Shown: positions 52,785-62,526 of the stretch, piece after piece
Position numbering within the stretch: the first letter of the stretch is position 1
Layout: every line of letters begins with the position of its first letter
Source: an uncultured Paracoccaceae bacterium
GTDB taxonomy: Bacteria; Pseudomonadota; Alphaproteobacteria; Rhodobacterales; Rhodobacteraceae
NCBI GenBank assembly: GCA_947487205.1
Contig: CANKVU010000022.1
Location: 22,159-86,158, forward strand
Direction: 5' to 3'
DNA: 64,000 bases
Position numbers and translations under genes: made by a program
Notes under the pieces: model-generated
The model's database searches: none
What the model saw: the letters and a program-made list of their open reading frames with translations, nothing else
Told to the model about the DNA's origin: nothing

Positions 52785-53486
52785 TCAGGCGTTCCCGGTG
52801 GCCGACGGGATGTCGACGGTGACGCCCGGACCCATGGTCGAGCTGAGCGCGACCTGCTTCATGTAGGTGCCCTTGGCGCCGGTGGGCTTGGCCCGGCCGA
52901 CCGCCTCGACGAAGGCGCGGATGTTCTTGGCCAGCGCCTGGTCGTCGAAGGACGCCTTGCCGATGCCGGCATGGATGACGCCCGCCTTCTCGGCGCGGAA
53001 CTGGACCTGACCGCCCTTGGCAGCCTCGACCGCCTCCTTCACGTCCATGGTCACCGTGCCGACCTTGGGGTTCGGCATCAGGTTGCGCGGGCCCAGGATC
53101 TTGCCCAGCCGGCCGACGATCGGCATCATGTCGGGCGTCGCGATGCAGCGGTCGAAGTTGATCTGCCCGCCCTGCACCTGCTCCATCAGGTCCTCGGCGC
53201 CGACGATGTCGGCCCCGGCGGCCTGCGCCTCCTCGGCCTTGGCGCCGCGGGCGAAGACGGCGACGCGCACGGTCTTGCCGGTGCCCGAGGGCAGCGTGAC
53301 CGAGCCGCGCACCATCTGGTCGGCATGGCGCGGGTCGATGCCCAGGTTCATCGCGATCTCGATCGTCTCGTCGAATTTCGACGTGGCATTGCCCTTCACG
53401 ATCTGGATCGCGTCCTCGACCGTCAGGTTCTCCTTGCCCTCGACGGCGGCGCGCTGGGCCTTCTGGCGTTTGGTCAGCTTGGCCAT
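52785..53486 (-). CDS. rplA: 50S ribosomal protein L1
   Basis: This 233-residue protein has standard L1 sequence ([52 protein letters not shown]). L1 binds 23S rRNA and its own mRNA, repressing translation of the L11 operon. The start overlaps the rplK stop (TGATG). It is last in the operon; the usual rplJ-rplL pair does not follow, because a terminator is reached. Confidence 0.97.
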   Translation of the reverse strand: MAKLTKRQKAQRAAVEGKENLTVEDAIQIVKGNATSKFDETIEIAMNLGIDPRHADQMVRGSVTLPSGTGKTVRVAVFARGAKAEEAQAAGADIVGAEDLMEQVQGGQINFDRCIATPDMMPIVGRLGKILGPRNLMPNPKVGTVTMDVKEAVEAAKGGQVQFRAEKAGVIHAGIGKASFDDQALAKNIRAFVEAVGRAKPTGAKGTYMKQVALSSTMGPGVTVDIPSATGNA

Positions 53487-53911
53487 CACTTCACCTCGAT
53501 TCCCATGGAGGACGCGGAGCCCAGGATGATCTTCATCGCATCCTCGACCGAATGCGCGTTCAGGTCGCGCATCTTCGCCTCGGCGATCTCGCGCACCTGC
53601 TTGACGGTGACGGTGCCCACGGTCTCGCGCGACGGCGTCTTGGCGCCCGACTGAACCTTGGCGGCCTTCTTGAGATAGTAGGACGCCGGCGGCGTCTTGA
53701 TCTCCATCGTGAAGGACTTGTCCTGATAATAGGTGATCAGGGTCGGGCAGGGCGCACCCTGTTCCATGTCCTGCGTCTTGGCGTTGAACGCCTTGCAGAA
53801 TTCCATGATGTTGATGCCCCGCTGACCCAGCGCCGGGCCCACGGGCGGCGAGGGGTTGGCCTGCCCCGCCTTCACCTGCAGCTTCATGCTGCCGATCTTC
53901 TTCTTGGCCAT
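53486..53911 (-). CDS. rplK: 50S ribosomal protein L11
   Basis: This 141-residue protein of normal length has [20 protein letters not shown], the proline-rich L11 core, and [20 protein letters not shown]. It forms the GTPase-associated stalk base. Coupled to rplA by overlap; 113 bp separate it from nusG upstream. Confidence 0.97.
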   Translation of the reverse strand: MAKKKIGSMKLQVKAGQANPSPPVGPALGQRGINIMEFCKAFNAKTQDMEQGAPCPTLITYYQDKSFTMEIKTPPASYYLKKAAKVQSGAKTPSRETVGTVTVKQVREIAEAKMRDLNAHSVEDAMKIILGSASSMGIEVK

Positions 53912-54024
53912 TTCGGCCTCCTTCTCGGTTCGCGACGGGCCGTGCCCGTCCTACATGCGCCCCAGGGCGGGGCAATGCCGCGGTTCGGACCCGCCCGGGG
54001 GCGCGGACCTCCCGCGTCGAACGC

Positions 54025-54558
54025 TCAGATCTCCTTGGAAACCTGAGTGTATTCCAGTTCCACCGGCGTCGCGCGGCCGAAGATCGACACCGACACCTTC
54101 AGGCGCTGGTTGCTCTCGTCCACGTCCTCGACCATGCCGTCGAAGCCCTCGAACGGGCCGTCGGTGACCTTGACCTTCTCGCCGGTATCGAAGCTGATCT
54201 CGATCCGGGGCGTCTCCTCGCCCTCCTGGACGCGGCCGAGGATCGCCTCGACCTCGGAATCGCGCATCGGGATCGGACGGCCCTGCTGTCCCAGGAACCC
54301 CGTCACCCGGTTGATCGAGGTGATCAGGTGATAGCCCTTGTCCGACATCTCCATGTGCACCAGCACGTAGCCGGGCATGAAGCGGCGCTCGGTCGTGACC
54401 TTCTTGCCGCGACGGACCTCGATCACCTCCTCGGTGGGGACGAGCACCTCGTCGATGTCGTCCTCGAGTCCCTTCTCGGCAACGTCGGAGCGGATCTGCT
54501 CGGCGATCTTCTTCTCGAAGTTCGACAGAACGCTGACAGAATACCACCGTTTCGCCAT
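54025..54558 (-). CDS. nusG: Transcription termination/antitermination factor NusG
   Basis: This 177-residue protein has the NGN domain ([40 protein letters not shown]) and the C-terminal KOW motif ([19 protein letters not shown]). It links RNA polymerase with Rho or the ribosome. It lies 180 bp after secE. Confidence 0.97.
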   Translation of the reverse strand: MAKRWYSVSVLSNFEKKIAEQIRSDVAEKGLEDDIDEVLVPTEEVIEVRRGKKVTTERRFMPGYVLVHMEMSDKGYHLITSINRVTGFLGQQGRPIPMRDSEVEAILGRVQEGEETPRIEISFDTGEKVKVTDGPFEGFDGMVEDVDESNQRLKVSVSIFGRATPVELEYTQVSKEI

Positions 54559-54738
54559 GTCGGGTTCGCCTCGCCTCGCTCGGAATCGCCAGATGTCGGG
54601 CCCGGACGGAATATCTGCGCGCAGTCTCTGTCCATACGCGCCGATGTCCGGGAAGTGGCGGCTAGATAACGGCGACGCGGCCCGGGCGCAACCCCGACCG
54701 TCACCCGCGGGAAGGGCCCGCGAAACCGGCCCGCGGCC

Positions 54739-54939
54739 TCAGCCGGCGAAGCGCAGCAGGTATTCCAGGCCGGTGCGGATCACCAGGTCGACGACGAAGA
54801 AGAACACCGCCGTCAGCGCCGCCATGATCAGGACCATGACCGTGGTCAGCAGGACCTCGCGCCGGGTCGGCCAGACGACCTTCGCGATCTCGGCGCGGGT
54901 CTGCTGGATGAACTGGAACGGATTGGTCTTGGCGGCCAT
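54739..54939 (-). CDS. secE: Preprotein translocase subunit SecE
   Basis: This 66-residue protein with a single membrane segment (VLIMAALTAVFFFVVDLVIR) is preceded by the conserved amphipathic motif EIAKVVWPTRREVL. It stabilises SecY. The short single-helix form is normal outside enterics. It is first gene of the secE-nusG-rplK-rplA row. Confidence 0.93.
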   Translation of the reverse strand: MAAKTNPFQFIQQTRAEIAKVVWPTRREVLLTTVMVLIMAALTAVFFFVVDLVIRTGLEYLLRFAG

Positions 54940-54966
54940 GGGACGTCCTTCGATGTCGTCGTGGGC

Positions 54967-54995
54967 CAGATACGGGGTCCGGGGGGCGAATTCAA
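54967..54995 (-). promoter_or_regulatory. Candidate promoter of the secE operon
   Basis: On the minus strand TTGAAT, 17 bases, TATCTG lies about 30 bp before the secE start. Spacing is ideal and no other promoter-like sequence was seen in the gap. Confidence 0.5.
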
Positions 54996-55065
54996 GCGCC
55001 GGGGTGCCAAGCGCGCCGGAACGGTCTAGTGCTTCGCACGGATCGCGACTGGACGGAGGATCGAC

Positions 55066-56457
55066 GTGTTCGAATGGGAGGACCTGGTGCTGCGTGCGGT
55101 GGCCACGCTGCCCGCCCTGGCGGCGGCGTATCTGGCGATCCGCACCTCGCGCACGCCGCAGGGGGCGGTGGGCTGGATCGTCCTGATTCTCGCCTATCCC
55201 TATGTGGGCGTGCCGGCCTATGCGATCTTCGGCTATGCCAATTACGCCAAGTTCGCCCGCCGGCGCCGGGCCTCGGACGCGCGGATCGGCGAGGACGGGG
55301 TGGACGCGGACGCCCCCTCCGCGCCCGACGACCGGCTCGGCGTCTTCTCCCGGCTATCCGGCAACGCCGTCTCGGAGGGGTGCGACATGACGCTCCTCAT
55401 CGACGGAGAGATGACCTTCGACACCCTCTTCGAGACGATCGGGCGGGCCGAACATTATGTCTGCGTGCAATATTACACCCTCATGGACGACGAGGTCGGG
55501 CGCCGCCTCCGCGATGTGCTGATCGACCGGGCGCGGGCCGGGGTCGCGGTGCATCTCCTCCATGACGAGCTGCCGCTGATCGGCCTGCCCGCCCGGTTCT
55601 GGCGGGAGGTGCGCGCCGCCGGGGTCAAGACCGCGCGTCCCAAGGGCCCGAGCCGCCTGCTGGGGCCGTTCCAGCTGAATTACCGCAACCACCGCAAGCT
55701 CGTCGTGGTGGACGGGACCGAGGGCTTCACCGGCGGGTTGAACTGCTCCAAGATGTATATCGGCAAGTCCGCGATCGGGCCCTGGCGGGACACCTTCGCG
55801 CATTTCCGTGGCCCCGTCGTCGACCAGCTGGAGCGCAGCTTCGCCGCCGACTGGGCCTGGGCCACCGGCACCGACCTGCGCGACACGTTCCGCCCCGCGC
55901 CGTCCTCGGGGGCCATGCGCGCGGTCGCGCTCCCGATCGCGCCCACCGACGACCTGAACACCGGCAACCTCTATTTCGTGGCGCTGGCGCAGCGCGCGCG
56001 GCGCCGGCTGTGGATCGCCACGCCCTATTTCGTCCCCGATGCCGATGCCATGTCGGCGCTCCAGCTCGCCGCCCTGCGGGGCGTGGATGTCCGCATCCTC
56101 GTGCCCGACATCGTCGATCATTACGTGCCCTACTGGGCCGCCTACGCCTATTTCGACGACCTGCGCCGCGCGGGGGGCGAGATCTGGCGCTACACCCCCG
56201 CCTTCACCCACCAGAAGGTGGCGCTGGTGGACGAGGACCTCTGTTCGGTGGGCTCGGTCAATCTGGATGTGCGTTCGGGATTGTTGAACTTCGAGCTGAC
56301 GGTGGTGGTGGAGGACGCCGCCGCCGCCCGCGCGACCGAGGACATGCTCCGCCGCGATTTCGACGGCGCCTACCGGCTGGAGCGCGACCTCTCGCAGCAG
56401 CCCGTCCACCTGCGCGTCCTGGCCCGTGTCTGCCGGCTGATGGCGCCGCAGCTATGA
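55066..56457 (+). CDS. cls: Phospholipase-D-type cardiolipin synthase
   Basis: This 463-residue membrane enzyme has two N-terminal membrane segments (ATLPALAAAYLAIRTS, WIVLILAYPYVGVPAYAIF) and two HKD motifs, NHRKLVVVDGTEGFTGGLN and THQKVALVDEDLCSVGSVN, each with the HxKxxxxD core. This is the ClsA layout that joins two phosphatidylglycerols. It starts with GTG after GGAGGATC. Its stop overlaps the next hydrolase start, so the two are co-expressed. Confidence 0.88.
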   Translation: MFEWEDLVLRAVATLPALAAAYLAIRTSRTPQGAVGWIVLILAYPYVGVPAYAIFGYANYAKFARRRRASDARIGEDGVDADAPSAPDDRLGVFSRLSGNAVSEGCDMTLLIDGEMTFDTLFETIGRAEHYVCVQYYTLMDDEVGRRLRDVLIDRARAGVAVHLLHDELPLIGLPARFWREVRAAGVKTARPKGPSRLLGPFQLNYRNHRKLVVVDGTEGFTGGLNCSKMYIGKSAIGPWRDTFAHFRGPVVDQLERSFAADWAWATGTDLRDTFRPAPSSGAMRAVALPIAPTDDLNTGNLYFVALAQRARRRLWIATPYFVPDADAMSALQLAALRGVDVRILVPDIVDHYVPYWAAYAYFDDLRRAGGEIWRYTPAFTHQKVALVDEDLCSVGSVNLDVRSGLLNFELTVVVEDAAAARATEDMLRRDFDGAYRLERDLSQQPVHLRVLARVCRLMAPQL

Positions 56458-57167
56458 TCCGGGTCGTGTCGTGGAACATCCGCAAGGCGGTGGGGCTCGA
56501 CTGGCGGCGCGACCCGTTCCGCGTCGCCCGGGTGGTCGCCGCGCTCGGGGCCGACATCGTCGCCCTGCAGGAGGCGGACAAGCGCCTGGGCCGCCGTCCC
56601 GCCGCGCTCCCGCCCGAGGCGGTGGCCGAGACCGGCCTCGTCCCGGTGGCGGTGGCCGACGGGCCGAGCCTCGGCTGGCACGGCAACGCGGTCCTCGTGC
56701 GCCCTGACTGGCCGGCGCGCCACACCCATCGGGTGGACCTGCCGGGGATCGAGCCGCGCGGCGCCCTTCTGACCGAGATCGCGACCCCCGGCGGCCCGCT
56801 CACCCTCGCGGCGACGCATCTGGGGCTCGACCGGTTCAGTCGCCAGCGCCAGCTGCGCGCGCTCCTGAACGCGATCGGTCCGGGGCGGTTGGCGGACGCG
56901 ATCATCCTGGGCGACCTGAACGAATGGTCCCCGGCGCGGGGCCTCGGGCCGCTGGTCCGCGATTTCGACGTGCGCGCGCCGGGGCCGAGCTTCCACGCCG
57001 CGCGGCCCGTGGCGCCGCTCGACCGGATCGCGGTCGGGCGGGGCTGGGAGGTGCTCGATCAGGGCGTGATCGACGGCGCCGTCGCCGCCCGGGCCTCCGA
57101 CCACCTGCCGGTCTGGGCCCGGGTGGCGCCGGTCACAGGTCGAACGCCTCCGCCTCGATCTCCATGA
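56454..57167 (+). CDS. Endonuclease/exonuclease/phosphatase family protein
   Basis: This 237-residue DNase-I-fold protein has VSWNIRKAVGLDWRRDPF, VALQEADKRLG, AATHLGLDRFSRQRQLRAL, ILGDLNEWSPARGL and the end SDHLPVWARV, the metal-dependent phosphoesterase order. Small members next to cls genes may act on phospholipid headgroups or nucleotides. The ATG overlaps the cls stop. Its last 35 bases overlap, tail to tail, the torD-like gene on the other strand. Confidence 0.88.
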   Translation: MIRVVSWNIRKAVGLDWRRDPFRVARVVAALGADIVALQEADKRLGRRPAALPPEAVAETGLVPVAVADGPSLGWHGNAVLVRPDWPARHTHRVDLPGIEPRGALLTEIATPGGPLTLAATHLGLDRFSRQRQLRALLNAIGPGRLADAIILGDLNEWSPARGLGPLVRDFDVRAPGPSFHAARPVAPLDRIAVGRGWEVLDQGVIDGAVAARASDHLPVWARVAPVTGRTPPPRSP

Positions 57168-57747
57168 AGGCGAGGCCGAGCGTCCCGATCCCGGCATAGA
57201 GGCGGGCATTGTCGGCCTTCTCCAGGTCGGCGAAGAAGCGCGGCGCCCAGGGCGCCAGATGCGCCACGAAGAACGCCTTCTGCTTCTTCAGCGGCTCGAC
57301 CACGCCGTAGGCGCCGGTGATCTGGCCCGCCATCATCTCGCAGATCGACGCGATGTGGTCCTCGGGCTCGGGCACGCCCGCGGCGCGCGCGATGCCCAGG
57401 GTGGACATGTCGCTCCTGAGGCGGGCCAGCGGCTTGTCGTGCAGGTTGCCGGTCAGGTAATGGCTGGCGAAGGGCAGAAGCTCGCCGCGGCCCAGCCCGA
57501 TGAAGAGGCGGGTGAACTCGACCTCCGCCGCCCTGGGGTCGGTGGCCCCGGCATCGGCCGCGATCTCGGCGATGGCGCGGCCGAGCCGCGTCTCCTCGTC
57601 GCCCGGCAGCGCCGCGAGCTGCGTCAGAAGGTCGCGGTCCGGCGGCGCGGCCAGGAGCGTGGCCAGAAAGCCGTAGACCTCGGACCGGGCGATGTCCTCG
57701 GTCGCGAGGTCGGCGATCCCTGGGGGGGAGCCTGCGGCGGATGTCAC
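57133..57747 (-). CDS. TorD/DmsD-like molybdoenzyme chaperone
   Basis: This 204-residue all-helical protein is of the TorD family (RSEVYGFLATLLAAPPDRDL, VEFTRLFIGLGRGELLPFAS, PEPEDHIASICEMMAGQITG). Such chaperones guard a molybdoenzyme until its cofactor is inserted. It starts with GTG overlapping the DUF3306 stop. In relatives this gene precedes formate dehydrogenase genes; here none follows. Confidence 0.85.
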   Translation of the reverse strand: MTSAAGSPPGIADLATEDIARSEVYGFLATLLAAPPDRDLLTQLAALPGDEETRLGRAIAEIAADAGATDPRAAEVEFTRLFIGLGRGELLPFASHYLTGNLHDKPLARLRSDMSTLGIARAAGVPEPEDHIASICEMMAGQITGAYGVVEPLKKQKAFFVAHLAPWAPRFFADLEKADNARLYAGIGTLGLAFMEIEAEAFDL

Positions 57748-58406
57748 GTCTCGTTCTCCTCGAAATGGAATGTCATGCGGCGGGGCCGGAGCGGCTCCGC
57801 CTCGTCCATGTCCGGGCCTCCGCCCGCCGCCGCGCCGCCGGCCGGGGCCGCGGGGATCGTGGCGGCGTCCGGCGCGGCGTCCGGCGCGGCGGCCTGGGGG
57901 TCGGCAACGGCGTCCCCGTCCATCTCGCCATCCCCGTCCGTGCCGGGCGCCTCCGCCAAGGCGGCCGGGGCGGGCTCCGAATCCTGGGCCGCCTCCGCGT
58001 CGGCGGCGCGGCGGGCCAGCTCGGCGGCCCGGGCGCGCAGGTCGGCCCAGGCGCCCGGATCGGGGCGCAGGTTCACCGCGGCGTCGGTATAATCGTGGTC
58101 GTAATCCTGCAGCCCGTCGGGCATCGACAGGTGCGGATGGCCGCGAAAGAGCTGCCGGATCGCCCGGCGTCGCAGCCGCGCGGGGATCTCGCGCGCCATG
58201 AAGCGCGCCGCGTCGGCCGGGCTCAGCGTGTCGGGGTCGGGCAGGCCGAAATGGGCCAGCAGCTCGGCGTCGGTCCGGTCCTCCAGCGACGCGGCGGCGG
58301 CGTCGGCCTCCGCGGCCTGCTCCGTCTCGACGGCCTGCGCGTCGCGGGCCGCCTCGCGGGCGACGGCGCGCCGGCGGCGGGACCAGAAATCGGATTTCTC
58401 GGGCAT
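57744..58406 (-). CDS. DUF3306 domain protein (formate dehydrogenase accessory)
   Basis: This 220-residue protein begins MPEKSDFWSRRRRAV, the DUF3306 hallmark, with RLRRRAIRQLFRGHPHLSMP and LQDYDHDYTDAAVN following; the C-terminal 80 residues are acidic and alanine/proline-rich. GGAGG precedes the chosen ATG. DUF3306 genes accompany formate dehydrogenase accessory sets, normally with DUF3305, which is missing here. Confidence 0.85.
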   Translation of the reverse strand: MPEKSDFWSRRRRAVAREAARDAQAVETEQAAEADAAAASLEDRTDAELLAHFGLPDPDTLSPADAARFMAREIPARLRRRAIRQLFRGHPHLSMPDGLQDYDHDYTDAAVNLRPDPGAWADLRARAAELARRAADAEAAQDSEPAPAALAEAPGTDGDGEMDGDAVADPQAAAPDAAPDAATIPAAPAGGAAAGGGPDMDEAEPLRPRRMTFHFEENET

Positions 58407-58561
58407 AGGCAACCTCCACACCCCATGATGGGGATGGCCGCGTCCCGGGTGAAGCCCCGCGACGCGCCGGCGACGCCGACGCGCACGGGAACGTGCGGGA
58501 TTTCCGCTGGCGACCGGTCTGCTCTGCCCTTAGCCTGCGCGTCCGGGCAAGGGGAAAGACG

Positions 58562-60538
58562 ATGACCGACACCGTCCTGCTGTGCGATTGCCTCGGCAGC
58601 CAAAGGATCGACCGCGCGGGGCTGGAGGCCGGATCGGGCCGTCCCTGCTCCGAGGTGGGCACACATCTATGCGGTCGTCAGATCGGCCGCGTGGCCGAGG
58701 CGCTCGCCGCCGGCACGCCCGTCACCGTGGCCTGCGAGCAGGAACGGGCCACGTTCGAGGCGCTGGCCGCGGATCTGGACGTGGACCCGCCCGCCCTCGT
58801 CGACCTGCGCGACCGCGCGGGCTGGAGCGACGATCCCCGCGACGTGACGCCGAAACAGGCCGCGCTCCTGGCCGATGCCGCGCTCGCCCCGCCCGCCGCC
58901 CGCGTCATGGACGTGGAAAGCGGCGGCACCTGCCTCGTCCTCGGCGCGGCGGACACCGCCCTTCCGGCGGCGGAGCGGCTCTCGGGGACGCTCGCCGTCA
59001 CCTGCCTTCTGACCGATGCCGCCGATCCGCCCGACACCCGTGATTTCGACGTGATCCATGGCCGGCTGCGCCGCGCCACCGGCTCCCTGGGCCGGTTCGA
59101 GGTGGCGATCGACGGCTTCCGCCAGGTCGTCGCCGGGGGGCGCGGCGGCTTCGACCTGACCGCGCCCCGCGACGGCGCCGTCAGCGCCTGCGACGTGATC
59201 GTGGATCTCACCGGCGGCGCGCCGCTGTTCCCCGCCCCCGAGAAGCGCGAGGGCTACCTGCGCGCCGATCCCGGCCGCCCGGCGGCGGTCTTCGACGCGC
59301 TGTGGGAGGCGAGCCAGCTGACCGGCACGTTCGAGCAGCCGCTCTGGGTCGCGCTCGAACCCGCGATCTGCGCCCATTCCCGCGCCCGGCAGACCGGCTG
59401 CACGCGCTGCCTCGATGCCTGTCCCACGGGCGCCATCACGCCCGACGGCGACCATGTCGCGGTCGATCCCCATGTCTGCGCGGGCTGCGGGGCCTGCTCG
59501 GCGCTCTGCCCCTCGGGCGCGATCAGCTTCGACGCGCCCCCGGTGGCGCACACGATGCGCCGGATCTCCACCCTGGCGCGGACCTACCGGCAGGCGGGCG
59601 GGGCGGCGCCGCGCCTTCTAATCCACGACGACGGCCACGGGCGCGAGATGATCGACCTTCTGGCGCGGCACGGCGCGGGCCTGCCCGCCGACGTGATCCC
59701 GATGGCCTTGCCCGCGCTCGCCGCCTTCGGCCATGCCGAGGCGCTGGCCGCCCGCGCCTCGGGCTTCTGCGACGTGTCGCTCCTTCTGTCGCCGCGATCC
59801 GACCGTGCCACCCTGGCGCAGGAGGCCGAGCTGGCCTGCGCCATCGACGGCCCGGCGGCGCTGCGCCTTCTCGACGTGGCCGATCCCGACGCGTTGCCCG
59901 AGGCGCTGGGCGCGGCCGCCGCCCCCGCGCCCGACCCGATGCTGCCGATGGGATCGCGCCGCCAGGTCGCGCGGATGGCGGCCAAGGCGCTGGCCGCCGA
60001 GCCGGTGACGCCGCTGCCCGACCATGCCCCCTACGGCGCCGTCCTGGTCGATCCGGACGCCTGCACGCTCTGCATGGCCTGCGTGCCCCATTGCCCGTCG
60101 GGCGCGCTGGCCGACAATCCGGACCGGCCGCAGCTCCTCTTCCAGGAGGAGGCGTGCCTGCAATGCGGCCTGTGCGAGACGATCTGCCCCGAGGACGCGA
60201 TCCGGCTGGAGCCGCGGATGAACTCCTCCGACGACGCGCTGTCGCAGCAGGTGCTGAACGAGGAAGAGCCGTTCCACTGCGTCGAATGCGGCACCCCGTT
60301 CGGCGTCCGGTCGACGATCGAGCGCATCACCGAGAAGCTGTCGGGCAAGCACGCCATGTTCGCCAACCCGCAGGCGGTGCGGCTGATCGGGATGTGCGAC
60401 GATTGCCGGGTCAAGAGCCAGATGCATGACGGCATGCTGTCGGGGCCGCCGAAGCCGCTGCCGCGCACCTCGGCCGATTACGGCCAGCCCGAGGACGCGG
60501 TGGTGCTGCCCAAGCGGGGCAAGAAGCGCAAGGTCTGA
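58562..60538 (+). CDS. Multi-[4Fe-4S] protein of formate dehydrogenase accessory cluster
   Basis: This 658-residue cytosolic protein has at least four cysteine-rich cluster sites: TGCTRCLDACPTGAITPDG, CAGCGACSALCPSGAISF, CTLCMACVPHCPSGALADN and CLQCGLCETICPEDAIRLE, plus pairs HCVECGTP and GMCDDCRV. The N-terminal third has an additional Cys-containing domain (LLCDCLGSQRID, CSEVGTHLCGRQ). The family sits divergently beside DUF3305/DUF3306 and TorD genes in Rhodobacterales and is thought to assist or feed formate dehydrogenase, a role from genome context only. Confidence 0.88.
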   Translation: MTDTVLLCDCLGSQRIDRAGLEAGSGRPCSEVGTHLCGRQIGRVAEALAAGTPVTVACEQERATFEALAADLDVDPPALVDLRDRAGWSDDPRDVTPKQAALLADAALAPPAARVMDVESGGTCLVLGAADTALPAAERLSGTLAVTCLLTDAADPPDTRDFDVIHGRLRRATGSLGRFEVAIDGFRQVVAGGRGGFDLTAPRDGAVSACDVIVDLTGGAPLFPAPEKREGYLRADPGRPAAVFDALWEASQLTGTFEQPLWVALEPAICAHSRARQTGCTRCLDACPTGAITPDGDHVAVDPHVCAGCGACSALCPSGAISFDAPPVAHTMRRISTLARTYRQAGGAAPRLLIHDDGHGREMIDLLARHGAGLPADVIPMALPALAAFGHAEALAARASGFCDVSLLLSPRSDRATLAQEAELACAIDGPAALRLLDVADPDALPEALGAAAAPAPDPMLPMGSRRQVARMAAKALAAEPVTPLPDHAPYGAVLVDPDACTLCMACVPHCPSGALADNPDRPQLLFQEEACLQCGLCETICPEDAIRLEPRMNSSDDALSQQVLNEEEPFHCVECGTPFGVRSTIERITEKLSGKHAMFANPQAVRLIGMCDDCRVKSQMHDGMLSGPPKPLPRTSADYGQPEDAVVLPKRGKKRKV

Positions 60539-60602
60539 CGCCGTTGCCTAGACGCCCGGCCGCCTCTACGTGACGGGGTGAACCCCGGTGAGGAAGAGTG
60601 CC

Positions 60603-60806
60603 ATGGACGACGAATTCAACATGTCGATGCGGAAGTTCCTGAAGCAGGTGGGCGTCACCTCGCAGCAGGCGATCGAGGAGGCGATGCGCGCCCAGGGCCC
60701 CGAGACCGCGGGCAAGCATTACCCGGTCAAGGTGGTGCTCACCATCGACGAGCTCGACCTGCGCCACGAGATCGAGGGTACGATCAAGGGGCAGAAGTCG
60801 GAATGA
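60603..60806 (+). CDS. DUF6494-like small protein
   Basis: This 67-residue protein begins MDDEFNMSMRKFLKQVGVTS, the opening of a conserved alphaproteobacterial small family (DUF6494-like), with VKVVLTIDELDLRHEIEG after. It is coupled to mrp by ATGA overlap, so it likely works with the Fe-S carrier. GAGGAAG precedes the ATG. Confidence 0.7.
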   Translation: MDDEFNMSMRKFLKQVGVTSQQAIEEAMRAQGPETAGKHYPVKVVLTIDELDLRHEIEGTIKGQKSE

Positions 60807-61882
60807 GCGTGACGAAGGAAGACGTCGAGACCGCGCTGGCCGGGATCGCCGATCCGGGCACCGGGGGCGACATCGTCTCCGCCGGCCGGGTGAAGGCCCT
60901 GAGCGTCGAGGGCGATGCCGTGCGATTCGTGCTCGAGGTGCCGGGCGAGCTCGGCAAGGCGTTCGAGCGGGTCCGGGCCGAGGCCGAGGCGCGGGTGAAA
61001 TCGATGGGCGCGGCCACCGTCTCGGCGGTGATGACGGCCCATTCCGAAAAGGCGCCGCCCGACCTCAAGGGCGGCGGCGGCGGTGGCGGGGGGCAGAGAA
61101 AGCCCGCCCAGACGCCCGAGAAGATCCCGGGCGTCGCGCGCATCATCGCGGTCGCCTCGGGCAAGGGCGGGGTCGGCAAGTCCACCGTGTCGGCCAACCT
61201 CGCCTGCGCGCTCGCCGCCGAGGGGCAGCGCGTCGGCCTGCTCGACGCCGATGTCTACGGCCCCTCGCAGCCGCGCATGATGGGCGTCTCGGGCCGGCCG
61301 GCCAGCCCCGACGGCAAGACCATCCTGCCGATGCGCAACCACGGCGTCACCATGATGTCGATCGGGCTGATGGTGGGCGAGGGGCAGGCGGTGGTGTGGC
61401 GCGGGCCGATGCTGATGGGCGCGCTGCAGCAGATGCTGACCCAGGTGCAGTGGGGCACGCTCGACGTGCTGATCGTGGACCTGCCGCCCGGAACCGGGGA
61501 CGTGACGCTGAGCCTGGCGCAGAAGGCCGAGCTGGACGGGGCGATCATCGTCTCCACGCCGCAGGACGTGGCGCTCCTGGACGCACGCAAGGGGATCGAC
61601 ATGTTCCACCAGCTCAGGACCCCGATCCTGGGCATGATCGAGAACATGAGCACGCATATCTGCTCCAATTGCGGCCACGAGGAGCACCTGTTCGGCCATG
61701 GCGGCGTGGCGCGCGAGGCCGAGAAGATCGGCGTGCCGCTCCTGGGGGAGATCCCGCTGCATCTCGACATCCGCACCGCGGCCGACGGGGGCGCGCCGAT
61801 CGTCGTGTCCAAGCCCGACAGCCCGCAGGCGCAGGCGTTCCGCGACATCGCCCGCGGCCTGGTGGGGCAGGGGGTGGCGTGA
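60803..61882 (+). CDS. mrp: Mrp/NBP35-family iron-sulfur cluster carrier ATPase
   Basis: This 359-residue protein has an N-terminal MIP18-like domain (residues 1-80), a glycine-rich linker, and a P-loop ATPase with IAVASGKGGVGKSTVSANLA (deviant Walker A), DADVYGPSQPRMMG, VDLPPGTGDVTLSLAQ and the Fe-S CxxC region MSTHICSNCGHEEHLFG. It transfers [4Fe-4S] clusters to target enzymes. It overlaps both neighbours. Confidence 0.93.
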   Translation: MSVTKEDVETALAGIADPGTGGDIVSAGRVKALSVEGDAVRFVLEVPGELGKAFERVRAEAEARVKSMGAATVSAVMTAHSEKAPPDLKGGGGGGGGQRKPAQTPEKIPGVARIIAVASGKGGVGKSTVSANLACALAAEGQRVGLLDADVYGPSQPRMMGVSGRPASPDGKTILPMRNHGVTMMSIGLMVGEGQAVVWRGPMLMGALQQMLTQVQWGTLDVLIVDLPPGTGDVTLSLAQKAELDGAIIVSTPQDVALLDARKGIDMFHQLRTPILGMIENMSTHICSNCGHEEHLFGHGGVAREAEKIGVPLLGEIPLHLDIRTAADGGAPIVVSKPDSPQAQAFRDIARGLVGQGVA

Positions 61883-62358
61883 TGCAGCTGGCCCGCGCGG
61901 TGCATCTCGACGAGAGCGACACGCTGGTCTTCGAACGCCCCGCGCGCACCGGCGAATGGTGCATCCCGGGCGGCTTCGCCTTCGCCGATCTGGGCCCCGA
62001 GCCGCTGGAGGGGAAGGCGAAGCAGGCCTTCTCCAACGGCTGGCTGGGGGTGGAGACCTTCGGGCGGGTCTCGCTCGTCGCCATCGCCCGGATCGAGCCG
62101 GCCGAGATGGCGCGGCTGGTGGACGGCCTCGCGCGGCATTTCGTGGCCGCCTACGGCGCCCCCGACGTGGAGGCGGCGCGTCCCGTGGCGCAGGAGCAGA
62201 TCGAGGACATGGCCGATCTCTGCGCCGATCACGACCAGAACACGCTGCTGGCCGTCAGCCGCGAGATGACGGCCTCCGGCGTGCGGGAGACGTTCCGCTC
62301 GATCCCCGCGCCCGAGGCGGATCTGAGCCAGTTCGCCGTCCACGGCGACAGCGAATAG
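61882..62358 (+). CDS. DUF6505-like protein
   Basis: This 158-residue protein is unlike any enzyme known to me, with PARTGEWCIPGGFAFADLGP, GKAKQAFSNGWLGVETFGR and EQIEDMADLCADHDQNTLLA. The pattern matches a conserved hypothetical family placed after mrp in Rhodobacterales (DUF6505-like). A TGATG overlap couples it to mrp. Confidence 0.7.
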   Translation: MQLARAVHLDESDTLVFERPARTGEWCIPGGFAFADLGPEPLEGKAKQAFSNGWLGVETFGRVSLVAIARIEPAEMARLVDGLARHFVAAYGAPDVEAARPVAQEQIEDMADLCADHDQNTLLAVSREMTASGVRETFRSIPAPEADLSQFAVHGDSE

Positions 62359-62526
62359 CCGCGCCCCGCGGGCGCCGGGCCCGCGTCCCGCCCGGCGCCG
62401 GCCCCCCGGCCCGCAACCGCCGGACCCGCGCCGGGCCTGCGTCGGGCGCGCGTCGGGACGGGCGCGGATCGGGGGCCGATCGGCGCTTGACGCCCGGCCC
62501 CGGCGGCGATAGGGCAAGCGCGGCAT

